Shown here: in pieces, positions 1 to 7,614 of the stretch
Layout: each line of letters begins with the position of its first letter
Numbering within the stretch: position 1 is the first letter of the stretch
Assembly: GCA_016793095.1 (NCBI GenBank)
Contig: JAEUJQ010000035.1
Coordinates: 62,001 to 126,000 of the forward strand
Direction: 5' to 3'
DNA from: Myxococcaceae bacterium
GTDB lineage: Bacteria > Myxococcota > Myxococcia > Myxococcales > Myxococcaceae
DNA: 64,000 bases
Translations under genes and position numbers: made by a program
Notes under the pieces: model-generated
The model's input: only the letters and a program-made list of their open reading frames with translations
The model's database searches: none
What the model was told of the DNA's origin: nothing

Positions 1-221
1 ACCTCGAGCGGTACCGGAAGGAAGGCTGCGTGGTGTTCCACGGCGTCGACTTCTTCATGGTGTCGGTGCTGCTGTGGACGAAGCAGTACAAGTTCCTGGC
101 GAAGCGCTTCGTGCGCATGCCCGGCGACACCCGCACCGACGACGAGATCGTCGACTTCCTCAAGTCCCGCACCCGCGCCATCCCGGACGACGTCCCCGAG
201 GGCGCGGTGATGAATGCCTGA
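1..221 (+). CDS. 3' end of an unidentified gene (partial)
   Basis: The reading frame is open from the window edge (first full codon at base 3) to a TGA at 219-221, giving the last 72 residues of a protein whose start lies outside. The tail contains an aromatic/hydrophobic stretch (HGVDFFMVSVLLW) followed by a charged, acidic C-terminus. It overlaps the downstream barstar-like gene by 8 bases, so the two are probably co-translated. It does not resemble the C-terminus of barnase-type ribonucleases, so I cannot call it the cognate toxin. I do not recognise the family; only the frame, the overlap and the high-GC codon use support it. Confidence 0.6.
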   Translation, partial: LERYRKEGCVVFHGVDFFMVSVLLWTKQYKFLAKRFVRMPGDTRTDDEIVDFLKSRTRAIPDDVPEGAVMNA

Positions 222-603
222 CGTCTTCGTGCTCGACGGAGCCCGCTTCGACGGCCTCGAGAGCTTCTGGGACGAGCTCGAGCGGGTGCTGCTGCCGGGC
301 GTGCGCTGGGGGCGGAACCTCGACGCGCTCGACGACGTGCTGCGCGGCGGCTTCGGCACGCCCCCCGAGGGCTTCACGGTGCGCTGGGTCAACGCGGCGC
401 GCTCGAAGCAGACGCTCGGCCGCGACGAGACGGTGCGGTGGCTCGAAGAGAGGCTCGGGGTCGTGCACCCGTCGAACCGCGCCGAGCTGGCGCGGCGGCT
501 GGAGCACGCGCGGCATGGCCGGGGCGAGACGCTGTTCGACTCGCTCGTCGATATCCTCAGCGGGCACGAGGCGGAGGGTGTGCGCCTCGAGCTGATCGAC
601 TGA
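214..603 (+). CDS. barstar-family ribonuclease inhibitor-like protein
   Basis: A 129-residue protein whose N-terminal half follows the barstar fold pattern: a first beta strand with LDG, a helix (ESFWDEL), then the family's most conserved segment, RNLDALDDVLRGG, comparable to the GENLDALWD region of barstar. A second strand follows (FTVRWVN) and then a terminal helix-strand (LFDSLVDILS...VRLELID). Barstar-type proteins bind and neutralise extracellular guanyl-specific RNases in the cytoplasm. It is somewhat longer than barstar (about 90 residues) because of an insert before the last helix. The ATG overlaps the previous gene's stop. No barnase-like RNase is visible in the window. Family membership is fairly clear; the partner nuclease is unknown. 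Confidence 0.75.
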   Translation: MPDVFVLDGARFDGLESFWDELERVLLPGVRWGRNLDALDDVLRGGFGTPPEGFTVRWVNAARSKQTLGRDETVRWLEERLGVVHPSNRAELARRLEHARHGRGETLFDSLVDILSGHEAEGVRLELID

Positions 604-729
604 GCCGCGGCGGCGACTTCCTCACGTTCAGGGCGCAGCGGCGGGCGAGGTGGCCAGCGCGCGAGGAGGACTCGTGCTCCGCGCTCGCTGCGGTCACCTG
701 CGCAGCGCGTCGGTGACGGTCGCTGACGG

Positions 730-1689
730 TCAGCGCTCGGCGCGCGCAGCCTTGAGCGCGGGCCCCATCTCACGAAGTCGATCGCTCGCCTGCACCAGCG
801 TCTCGATGAGCGCCTTCTGCACGTGGAGCCGGTTCTCGGCCTCGTCCCACACCGCGCTCTGCGGGCCGTCGATGACGTCGGCGGCCACCTCTTCGCCACG
901 GTGCGCGGGCAGGCAGTGCAGGAAGAGGGCGTCGCGGTTCGCGAGCTTCATCAACGCGCCATCGACCTGGTAGCCGGCGAGGTCGGCGAGGCGCTTCTTC
1001 GACTCGGCCTCCTGCCCCATCGAGGTCCACACGTCGGTGATGATGACGTCGGCGCCCTTCGCGGCCTCCTTCGGGTCCGCCAGGAGGTGCACGTGGCCCG
1101 GCGAGCGCGCGAGCACGTCGTCGGCGGGGTGGTAGCCCTTCGGCGAGGCGAGCCTGAGCTGGTAGCCGAACAGCTTCGCACCCTCGGTGAAGCTCCGGCC
1201 CATGTTGCTGGCGGTGTCACCGATGAAGGCCAGCGTCTTACCTGCGACGGTCCCCAGGCGCTCCTCGACGGTGAAGAGGTCGGTGAGGATCTGCACCGGG
1301 TGCCCGCCGTCGGTGAGGCCGTTGATGACCGGCGCGTCGCAGTGCTTCGCGAACTCGGCGAGGCGCTCGTCTCCGAAGGTGCGCATCATCACCACGTCGC
1401 AGTAACGACCGGTGACGCGCGCGGTGTCGGCGAGCGGCTCGCCGCGCGACATCTGACTGTTCGTCGCCGAGAGATCGACCGCGTGCCCGCCCAGCTGGGC
1501 CATGGCGGCCTCGAAGGACAGCCGGGTGCGCGTCGACGCCTTCTCGAAGATCATGATCAGCGTGCGGCCAGCCATGGTGTTCACCACCCGGCGCTGCCTG
1601 CGGGCATCCTTGAGGGTGCGCGCGCGGTGGAACAGGGCCTTGTGCTCGTCGCTGGAGAGGTCGAACAGGTTGAGGAAGTCGCGCTTCAT
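730..1689 (-). CDS. argF: ornithine carbamoyltransferase
   Basis: A 319-residue cytoplasmic enzyme that transfers carbamoyl phosphate to ornithine to make citrulline. The carbamoyl-phosphate loop STRTR is at residues 52-56, the HPVQ motif near 130, the SMG ornithine loop near 223-225, and the catalytic HCLP at 258-261 followed by HRGEE. Length is typical for the family (300-335). SMG rather than aspartate-transcarbamoylase features makes ornithine the substrate. It lies 114 bases downstream of a hypothetical gene in the same orientation as argH and argJB, so it probably belongs to the arginine cluster. It converges on the barstar-like gene; the 126-base gap between them shows no clear gene or terminator. 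Confidence 0.95.
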   Translation of the reverse strand: MKRDFLNLFDLSSDEHKALFHRARTLKDARRQRRVVNTMAGRTLIMIFEKASTRTRLSFEAAMAQLGGHAVDLSATNSQMSRGEPLADTARVTGRYCDVVMMRTFGDERLAEFAKHCDAPVINGLTDGGHPVQILTDLFTVEERLGTVAGKTLAFIGDTASNMGRSFTEGAKLFGYQLRLASPKGYHPADDVLARSPGHVHLLADPKEAAKGADVIITDVWTSMGQEAESKKRLADLAGYQVDGALMKLANRDALFLHCLPAHRGEEVAADVIDGPQSAVWDEAENRLHVQKALIETLVQASDRLREMGPALKAARAER

Positions 1690-1803
1690 CGGAGCCTCGC
1701 GGGTGAGGCCCGCCCTATAGCGGACGTCGGCGTGAAATGCGTGCGCGGCGGCGTCCTGGCCTGCGGGCGCTCGCGGAGGTGGGAGGCGAGGTCGGCCTGC
1801 GCT

Positions 1804-2781
1804 TCATCGCGTGAGGCGCCGCTTCGCGTCCTCGAGGCCCGTGCGCACCAGCTCGTCGAAGCGGAGCTGCAGATCGACCTCGACCGAGCCCCTGCGCCCC
1901 ACGACGGTCTCGGGAAGCTGCAGCCCGACGGCGACGCGGCAGACGGCCCGCGCCTTCGAGAGCTCGACGAGCGCCACCTGCCCCTCCACCGTGCCGCCGA
2001 GGAAGCGCCCGTCGTCGATCACCCTCGGCCGCACGACCTTCAGCTCGTGCACGAGCGCGTGCGTCCACTCGAGGCGACGCCCCCGGCCGCAGACGAAGTC
2101 CGCGAGCTCGGCGTCGCGAACACCCGAGTCGGGTGGGTCGCACAGCGAGAACGCTGGATCGTGCGGCACGAGCCCCTGCCCCTCCTCGCCGGCCACCAGG
2201 CGCGCAGCGTCAGCCAGGACGAGCTGGGCTGGCGCCAGGGCGGAGCCGGGAGGGCAGCCCTCGGGCGCGAGGCCCATCGTCTCGATGGACTGCCCGAGCT
2301 GCGCCTTCGTCCGCCTCACGCTCGCCGCGAGCTCGGCCCGCAGCGTCGCGTCGATCTGGTCAGCCGTGCCCCCGGGCAGCTCGAGGCAGCCGCCGTAGCG
2401 CGAGGCCTCGCCCAGCACCTCCCATGCCCCCGTGCGAACGAGGCAGAGGTCATGGCCGAGGCGCCCCTGCAGCAGGTCCGACTCGGTGAACACCCGATCG
2501 ACGCGCAGCCCGCGCGGCACCTCGCTGACGCGCCCCTCGCACGACACGAGCGGGCGTCGGCCTGCGCGCCCCGCTCCGTGGTGGAACCAGTGCTTGATCA
2601 CCCAACACGCTTCGTCGGCGCTCAGCGTCGCCTTCGCCCGCAGCGCGTCGATGCGCGCGAGCGCCTGCGACCGCTCGGCCGTCACGCGCTCGAGCCGGCG
2701 GACGACCGCGACCCCGACGGCTGCACCGGCGACGAGGGCGATCGCCAGCACCACCGCCAGGGCGCGCGCGAGCCGCCTCAT
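1804..2781 (-). CDS. hypothetical exported or membrane-anchored protein
   Basis: A 325-residue protein of unknown function. Residues 5-28 form an Ala/Val-rich hydrophobic segment after MRR, consistent with an uncleaved signal anchor. A short helix predicted to coil follows (RLERVTAERSQALARIDALRAK). The rest contains several cysteines (for example CWVIKHW, SCEGRV, CLVRTG, GGCLELPGG) that could form disulfides in the periplasm. The ATG lies 3 bases from the argH stop, so it is almost certainly co-transcribed with argH, but nothing in it suggests an arginine-biosynthesis role. No domain recognised. Confidence 0.7.
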   Translation of the reverse strand: MRRLARALAVVLAIALVAGAAVGVAVVRRLERVTAERSQALARIDALRAKATLSADEACWVIKHWFHHGAGRAGRRPLVSCEGRVSEVPRGLRVDRVFTESDLLQGRLGHDLCLVRTGAWEVLGEASRYGGCLELPGGTADQIDATLRAELAASVRRTKAQLGQSIETMGLAPEGCPPGSALAPAQLVLADAARLVAGEEGQGLVPHDPAFSLCDPPDSGVRDAELADFVCGRGRRLEWTHALVHELKVVRPRVIDDGRFLGGTVEGQVALVELSKARAVCRVAVGLQLPETVVGRRGSVEVDLQLRFDELVRTGLEDAKRRLTR

Positions 2782-2784
2782 GGC

Positions 2785-4230
2785 TCAGAGCGGCGCCGAC
2801 GAGACCTGCTGGAAGAGCGTGGCCAGCCGCGGCACCGCGTTCGCCTTCTCGGCGAGCGCCTTCGCCTGGGTGCTCAAGGCGGCGAGCTGCGCCTCCACCG
2901 ACGCGGGCCCGGTGCTGCCGGCGCTCTGCTTGCGCTTCACTGCGCCCGAGGCCTCGAGCACCGAGAGCGCGTCGGCGTCGATGGCCGGGTCGATGGACCT
3001 CGCGAGCTCGCTCGACGCCTTCGTCAAGGCGATGCCCTGCTCCTGACACTTCCGCACCAGCGCGCCGACGTGTTTGTAGGCCACCCGGAACGGCATGCCC
3101 TTCTTCACCAGCGCCTCGGCGAGATCGGTGGCCTGGGTGAAGCCCTCGTCGAGGCCCACGCGGCACTTCTCGGGGTGGAACGTCACGTGGGGCAGGGACA
3201 GCCGCAGCACCGACAGCACGCCGTGCACCAGGGGCTTCGTCTCGAGCAGCGGCCCGCGGTCTTCCTGCAGGTCGCGGTTGTAGCCGCCGGGCAGCCCCTT
3301 CACCGTCGTGAGCAGGCCCATGAGGTTCCCCACCGCCCGGCCGGACTTCCCGCGGATCAGCTCGAAGACGTCGGGGTTCTTCTTCTGCGGCATCATCGAG
3401 CTGCCCATCGAGATGTCGCCCGAGAGCGTGGCGAAGCCGAACTCGGGCGTCGTGAAGTCGATGAGATCGGTGGACAGGCGGCTCGCGTGCACGAGGAAGC
3501 GCGCGGTCGCGTAGAGGTAGTCGAGGGCGAAGTCGCGCTCGCCGACGGTGTCGAGGCCGTTCAGGGTGAGCCGCGAGAAGCCGAGCAGCGCCCGCGTGAT
3601 CTCGCGATCAATCGGCAGCGAGGTGCCGCTGATGGCGCCGCTGCCCAGCGCGAGCGCGTCGGCCTGCTCGAGCGCGAACGAGAACGCCTGCGCGTCCCGC
3701 AGAAACGCCGCGCCGTACGACGCGAGCCAGTAGCCCAGGGAGATGGGCTGCGCCCGCTGGCGGTGGGTGTACGAGGGCATCAACAGGCCGCCGTCCTTCT
3801 TCGCGCGCTCGACGAGCTCGCCGATGAGGCCGCAGAGCGAGCCCAGCGCCGCACCGACCGCGTCGCGAACGTGGAGGCGCAGGTCGGTCGCCACCTGATC
3901 GTTCCGGCTGCGGGCCGAGTGCAGGAGCGCCGCAGGCGCGCCGATGGTGCGGTTGAGCTCGACCTCGACCGCCATGTGCACGTCTTCCTCGTCGGGCAGC
4001 GCCAGCGCGCCCGCGTCGTCGCGTCGCCAGAGGTCCACCAGCCCGTCACGAATGACGCGCGCCTCCTTCGCGGGGATGACGCCGGTTCGGCCCAGCATGG
4101 TGACGTGGGCCATCGAGCCCAGCAGATCTTCCTTGAGCAGCTGCCGGTCGAGCCCCAGCGAGGTCGAGAACGCGAGCACCTCGGGCAACAGCCCCGAGCC
4201 GCCGGAAGCATCAGTCTTGGCGAGCGCCAT
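2785..4230 (-). CDS. argH: argininosuccinate lyase
   Basis: A 481-residue cytoplasmic enzyme that cleaves argininosuccinate to arginine and fumarate, the last step of arginine synthesis. The fumarase/aspartase superfamily signature GSSMMPQKKNPD, with the catalytic Ser-loop, is present in the C-terminal half. HSARSRNDQV and the TH motif in SYTHRQRAQP are the other conserved lyase blocks. Length is normal. A strong Shine-Dalgarno (GGAGGAG) lies 8 bases before the ATG. It sits 24 bases after the argJB stop and 3 bases before the next ORF, which suggests an argJB-argH-ORF-argF operon. The final helical region is slightly longer than in E. coli ArgH. Confidence 0.95.
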   Translation of the reverse strand: MALAKTDASGGSGLLPEVLAFSTSLGLDRQLLKEDLLGSMAHVTMLGRTGVIPAKEARVIRDGLVDLWRRDDAGALALPDEEDVHMAVEVELNRTIGAPAALLHSARSRNDQVATDLRLHVRDAVGAALGSLCGLIGELVERAKKDGGLLMPSYTHRQRAQPISLGYWLASYGAAFLRDAQAFSFALEQADALALGSGAISGTSLPIDREITRALLGFSRLTLNGLDTVGERDFALDYLYATARFLVHASRLSTDLIDFTTPEFGFATLSGDISMGSSMMPQKKNPDVFELIRGKSGRAVGNLMGLLTTVKGLPGGYNRDLQEDRGPLLETKPLVHGVLSVLRLSLPHVTFHPEKCRVGLDEGFTQATDLAEALVKKGMPFRVAYKHVGALVRKCQEQGIALTKASSELARSIDPAIDADALSVLEASGAVKRKQSAGSTGPASVEAQLAALSTQAKALAEKANAVPRLATLFQQVSSAPL

Positions 4231-4254
4231 CGTGTGACTCCTCCAGAAGGTGGT

Positions 4255-6339
4255 TCAGCCCAGGGTGACGAGGCTGCCGATGCCCTGGTCGGTGAAGAAC
4301 TCGGCGATGATGCTGTGCGGCGTGCGCGAGTCGATCACGTGCACCCGCTCGACGCCCCGCTCGAGGGCAGTGACGGCGCAGCGGCCCTTGCGCGCGAGGT
4401 TGCCCTTGACGATGCCAGCCGCGATCTTCGCGGCGAGCGTGCTGGTGGTGAGCTGCCCGAGCAGCGCGTCGTCCTCGGTGAAGCCCGGCACGCCCACGAG
4501 GTAGACGAGCTTCGACGCCTTCGCGGCGACCGCGATCTCACTGGCCACCTGATCGGGCTCGAGCGGAACGGTGGTGCCGTCCTCCAGGAAGCCCACGGGC
4601 GAGATCACGGGCACGTAGTTGCGCTGCAGAAAGAGCTCGAGCAGCTCGTCGTTGATGCTGGTGACCTCTCCGCGCGGCGCCTCGACGCTCGAGTCCTTCG
4701 CCAGCGTCGCCTTGAGGAACGACGCGTCCATGCCTGACAGGCCGATGGCGTGCGTGCCCGAGCGGTTGAGCAGCGTCACCAGCTCGGTGTTCGTCTGGCC
4801 GTTGAGCACCATCTCCCGGCTGCGGGTGTCCCCCTTCGACGCGCCCTCGGGGCTCTCGCCGTGGACGATGATGGGCACCATGCCCACCGCGCGCAGCAGC
4901 GACACGTCCTGCGCGATCGACGCGCGCAGCGAGTCCTTGCCCATGGCCTGGCGCCCGAGCTTGAGCACCACGCGCTTGCCGGCGAAGCGGGAGATGTACG
5001 TGAGCGCCTCGGTGACGAGGTTCACCTTGAACTTCGGCGAGTAGTTGGTGAGCCGGTCGTCCTTCGCCACGCTGCCGTCCTGGGTCGGCACGAGCAGCGA
5101 GGTGTAGTCGGCGTTGATCTTCACGTAGTCGTACGAGAGGTCGCAGCCCCACCCCACCGACGCCTCGGCGCCCGCGCGCAGGTCGAGCTCCACCAGGACC
5201 TCGGGGGCCCGCATCCGCGCGCGCAGGCCCTTGTGGCCCGGCACCGACGGGCCCTCGTTCGCGTCGTTCGCCACCATCGGACCCGGTGGCTCGCGAGGAT
5301 CGAAGAGCGGCCGCGCGTCGTACACGCAGACGCCCTGCACGGTGACCCTCGCACCGGCTGGATCGACCGCGTAGCGCTGGCTGCCACACCGCGCCCCCAC
5401 CGTCGCGAGGATGCGGCCCCAGTTCGGGTCGGCGCCGAAGATGGCGGCCTTCACCAGCGTCGAGCCGGCCACCGACCGCGCGAGATCGGTCGCGATCGCC
5501 TTCGTGGGCGCACCCGCGACCCGGACCTCGAGCAGCTTGGTGGCGCCTTCGCCGTCGCGCGCCACCTCCTTCGCCAGCTCGGCGCAGAGCGACTGCAGGG
5601 CCGTCGCGAAGACCTCGAGATCGGGGCCCGGCTCGGTGAGCTCGGGGTTGCCCAGCGCGCCGTTCGCGAGCGCGAGCACCATGTCGTTGGTGCTCATGTC
5701 GTTGTCGACCGTGAGGTTGTTGAAGCTGCCGTCCATCGCGCTGACCAGCACGCGCTGCAGCATCGCCGGCGAGATGGCGATGTCGGTGCAGATGAAGGCC
5801 AGCGTGCTCGCGAGCTGCGGGGCGATCATGCCCGAGCCCTTGCAGATGGCGGTGATGCGGCCTTCCTTCCGGGCGAACCTGACCGACCGCGAAGCCACCT
5901 TGATCTGCGTGTCGGTGGTGAGGATCGCCTCGGCCGCCGACTCGACCGCCGCCTTGAGCTGCCCTTTGAGCCGCGGCAGCGCGTCGATGATCTTCTGCTT
6001 CGGCAGGCGCTGACCGATGACCCCGGTCGAGCTCATCAGGACCTGCGCCGGTTGAAGCTCGAGCGCCCTCGCGGCGGCGGCGCACAGCTCGGCGACGTCG
6101 GCGAGGCCCTCCGGCCCCGTGAGGGCGTTCGCGTTCCCCGAGTTGATCACCACCGCGCGCACGTCAGCCGCTGGCAGCCGCTTCTCGCAGTCGAGCACGG
6201 GCGCGGCCTTCGCAGCGTTGATGGTCAACGCCGCCGCCGCGCTGCAGGGGCGGTCCGAGACGATGAGGGCGAGGTCCTTCTTGAACGGCTTGATGCCGCT
6301 GTGCAGCCCCGAGAAGGTGAAACCGCGCGCGATGGGCAT
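4255..6339 (-). CDS. argJ: ArgJ-ArgB fusion: glutamate N-acetyltransferase joined to an acetylglutamate-kinase-like domain
   Basis: A 694-residue protein with two arginine-pathway domains in one frame. Residues 1 to about 413 are ArgJ: SSTGVIGQRLP near 103, KGSGMIAP at 167-174, VDNDMSTNDMVL near 211 and the C-terminal block YDYVKINADY. Residues about 437-694 match the amino-acid-kinase fold of ArgB: RFAGKRVVLK, NGQTNTELVTLLNR, AIGLSG, a conserved Asp in LEPDQVASEIA, and HVIDSRTPHS...FFTDQGIG. ArgJ recycles acetyl from acetylornithine to glutamate; ArgB phosphorylates the product. The ArgJ autocleavage Thr is replaced by Ser178 (LASTL). The ArgB glycine motifs are degenerate (LGR instead of GG, HGES instead of HGGGP) and about 25 residues around the N-acetylglutamate-binding Arg are missing. 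The ATG at 6339 (MPIARGF) fits ArgJ N-termini; the longer frame has no good start. Confidence 0.88.
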   Translation of the reverse strand: MPIARGFTFSGLHSGIKPFKKDLALIVSDRPCSAAAALTINAAKAAPVLDCEKRLPAADVRAVVINSGNANALTGPEGLADVAELCAAAARALELQPAQVLMSSTGVIGQRLPKQKIIDALPRLKGQLKAAVESAAEAILTTDTQIKVASRSVRFARKEGRITAICKGSGMIAPQLASTLAFICTDIAISPAMLQRVLVSAMDGSFNNLTVDNDMSTNDMVLALANGALGNPELTEPGPDLEVFATALQSLCAELAKEVARDGEGATKLLEVRVAGAPTKAIATDLARSVAGSTLVKAAIFGADPNWGRILATVGARCGSQRYAVDPAGARVTVQGVCVYDARPLFDPREPPGPMVANDANEGPSVPGHKGLRARMRAPEVLVELDLRAGAEASVGWGCDLSYDYVKINADYTSLLVPTQDGSVAKDDRLTNYSPKFKVNLVTEALTYISRFAGKRVVLKLGRQAMGKDSLRASIAQDVSLLRAVGMVPIIVHGESPEGASKGDTRSREMVLNGQTNTELVTLLNRSGTHAIGLSGMDASFLKATLAKDSSVEAPRGEVTSINDELLELFLQRNYVPVISPVGFLEDGTTVPLEPDQVASEIAVAAKASKLVYLVGVPGFTEDDALLGQLTTSTLAAKIAAGIVKGNLARKGRCAVTALERGVERVHVIDSRTPHSIIAEFFTDQGIGSLVTLG

Positions 6340-6463
6340 CGAGTGGGCGCGACATACGGAGAGTCGGCCACTGCAGCAAGCCCGGCGCGCGGGCGGCTCA
6401 CTTCGGCGCAGTGCGACGAAAACTGTTTCGGGCGTTCTTCTGCGAGCCGGGTAAAACAGCGGC

Positions 6464-7567
6464 ATGAGCATCAAACGCATCGCGATCAACACCGGCGGCG
6501 GAGACGCGCCGGGCCTCAACGCCGTCATTCGCGCCGCGACCCTCGCGGCCATCAACCGGGGCTGGGAGTGCTACGGCCTCCGCGACGGGTTCAACGGCAT
6601 CTTCTTCTCCGAGCGCTACGAAGACGGCGGCGCGGTGCGGCTGACGCGGGATCGGGTGCGCGGCATCGGTCACCTCGGCGGCACCATTCTCGGCACCACC
6701 AACCGGGGCAACCCCCTCAAGTTCCCCCTGCGCATGCCAGACGGCTCGGTGCGGGAGATCGATCGTTCGGGGGAGATCGTCGAGTACTTCGCGAAGAAGC
6801 AGATCGACGCGCTCATCTCCATCGGTGGAGACGGCTCCCTCACCATCGCGCACGCGCTCGCGAAGCAGGGCCTCACGGTCGTCGGCGTGCCGAAGACGAT
6901 CGACAACGACCTCGACAAGACGTTCACGACGTTCGGCTTCGACACCGCGGTGGCCTTCGCGACCGAGTGCCTCGACCGCCTGCACACCACGGCCGAGAGC
7001 CACCAGCGGCTGATGGTGGTCGAGATGATGGGGCGCTACGCGGGGTGGATCGCTTTGCACTCGGGCATCGCCGGCGGGGCACACGCGATCCTGCTGCCCG
7101 AGATCCCCTTCGACCTCGACAAGGTGGCCGAGAAGATCCGCCAGCGCGACGAGTACGGGCGCAGCTACTCGCTGGTGGTGGTGGCCGAGGGCGCCCGCGT
7201 CACCGACGGGCAGCGCGCCGTGATGGCGCCGGCCGAGGCAGGCCAGGCCGAGCGGCTCGGCGGCATCGGGGAGCAGGTCGCCCGCGCGCTGTCGAAGAAG
7301 ACGGGCAAGGAGGCGCGCACCGTCGTGCTCGGGCACCTCGTGCGCGGCGGCACGCCGACCTCCTTCGACCGCCTCGCGGCGATGCGCTTCGGGGCCGCCG
7401 CCGTCCGTGCCCTCGAGCAGGGCAAGAGCGGCGTGATGGTCAGCCTCGCGCACCCCGACGTGCAGTACGTGCCGCTCGAGCAGGTGGCCGGTCGCATGAA
7501 GGCCGTGCCGCTCGACTGCGACACGCTCGCCACCGGGCGCGACATGGGCGTCTGCTTCGGCGACTGA
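6464..7567 (+). CDS. pfkA: ATP-dependent 6-phosphofructokinase
   Basis: A 367-residue glycolytic kinase making fructose-1,6-bisphosphate. GGGDAPGLNA at 11-20 is the nucleotide-binding start and GGDGS at 121-125 has Gly where pyrophosphate-dependent enzymes carry Asp, so ATP is the likely donor. PKTIDNDL at 143-150 holds the catalytic Asp pair; Lys144 is the residue common in group-II and long PFKs rather than the Gly of E. coli. MVVEMMGRYAGWIA and GHLVRGG are further family blocks. The gene runs against the arginine genes: it is divergent from argJB (124-base shared upstream region) and convergent with argC. No clear Shine-Dalgarno precedes the ATG. Confidence 0.93.
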   Translation: MSIKRIAINTGGGDAPGLNAVIRAATLAAINRGWECYGLRDGFNGIFFSERYEDGGAVRLTRDRVRGIGHLGGTILGTTNRGNPLKFPLRMPDGSVREIDRSGEIVEYFAKKQIDALISIGGDGSLTIAHALAKQGLTVVGVPKTIDNDLDKTFTTFGFDTAVAFATECLDRLHTTAESHQRLMVVEMMGRYAGWIALHSGIAGGAHAILLPEIPFDLDKVAEKIRQRDEYGRSYSLVVVAEGARVTDGQRAVMAPAEAGQAERLGGIGEQVARALSKKTGKEARTVVLGHLVRGGTPTSFDRLAAMRFGAAAVRALEQGKSGVMVSLAHPDVQYVPLEQVAGRMKAVPLDCDTLATGRDMGVCFGD

Positions 7568-7614
7568 CGGTCGAGGCCGCCCCGTTCCCGTCCCCGTTCG
7601 TCGGAGGCTCCCTC

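Noticed and set aside
48-221. Upstream partial gene as barnase toxin
   Set aside because: Visible C-terminus lacks the barnase ending and His/Arg active-site residues.
823-4737. 1304-aa plus-strand ORF across argF and argH
   Set aside because: Shadow of clearly identified minus-strand enzymes; composition Arg/Glu/His-rich without motifs.
6340-6555. N-terminal extension of ArgJ-ArgB
   Set aside because: Sequence before MPIARGF is Arg-rich, begins from a non-ATG codon and overlaps the pfkA gene; ArgJ proteins start at MPIARGF-like sequence.
6464-7567. Pyrophosphate-dependent PFK because of Lys144
   Set aside because: The key position reads GGDG (Gly124), typical of ATP-dependent enzymes; Lys144 alone is not decisive.
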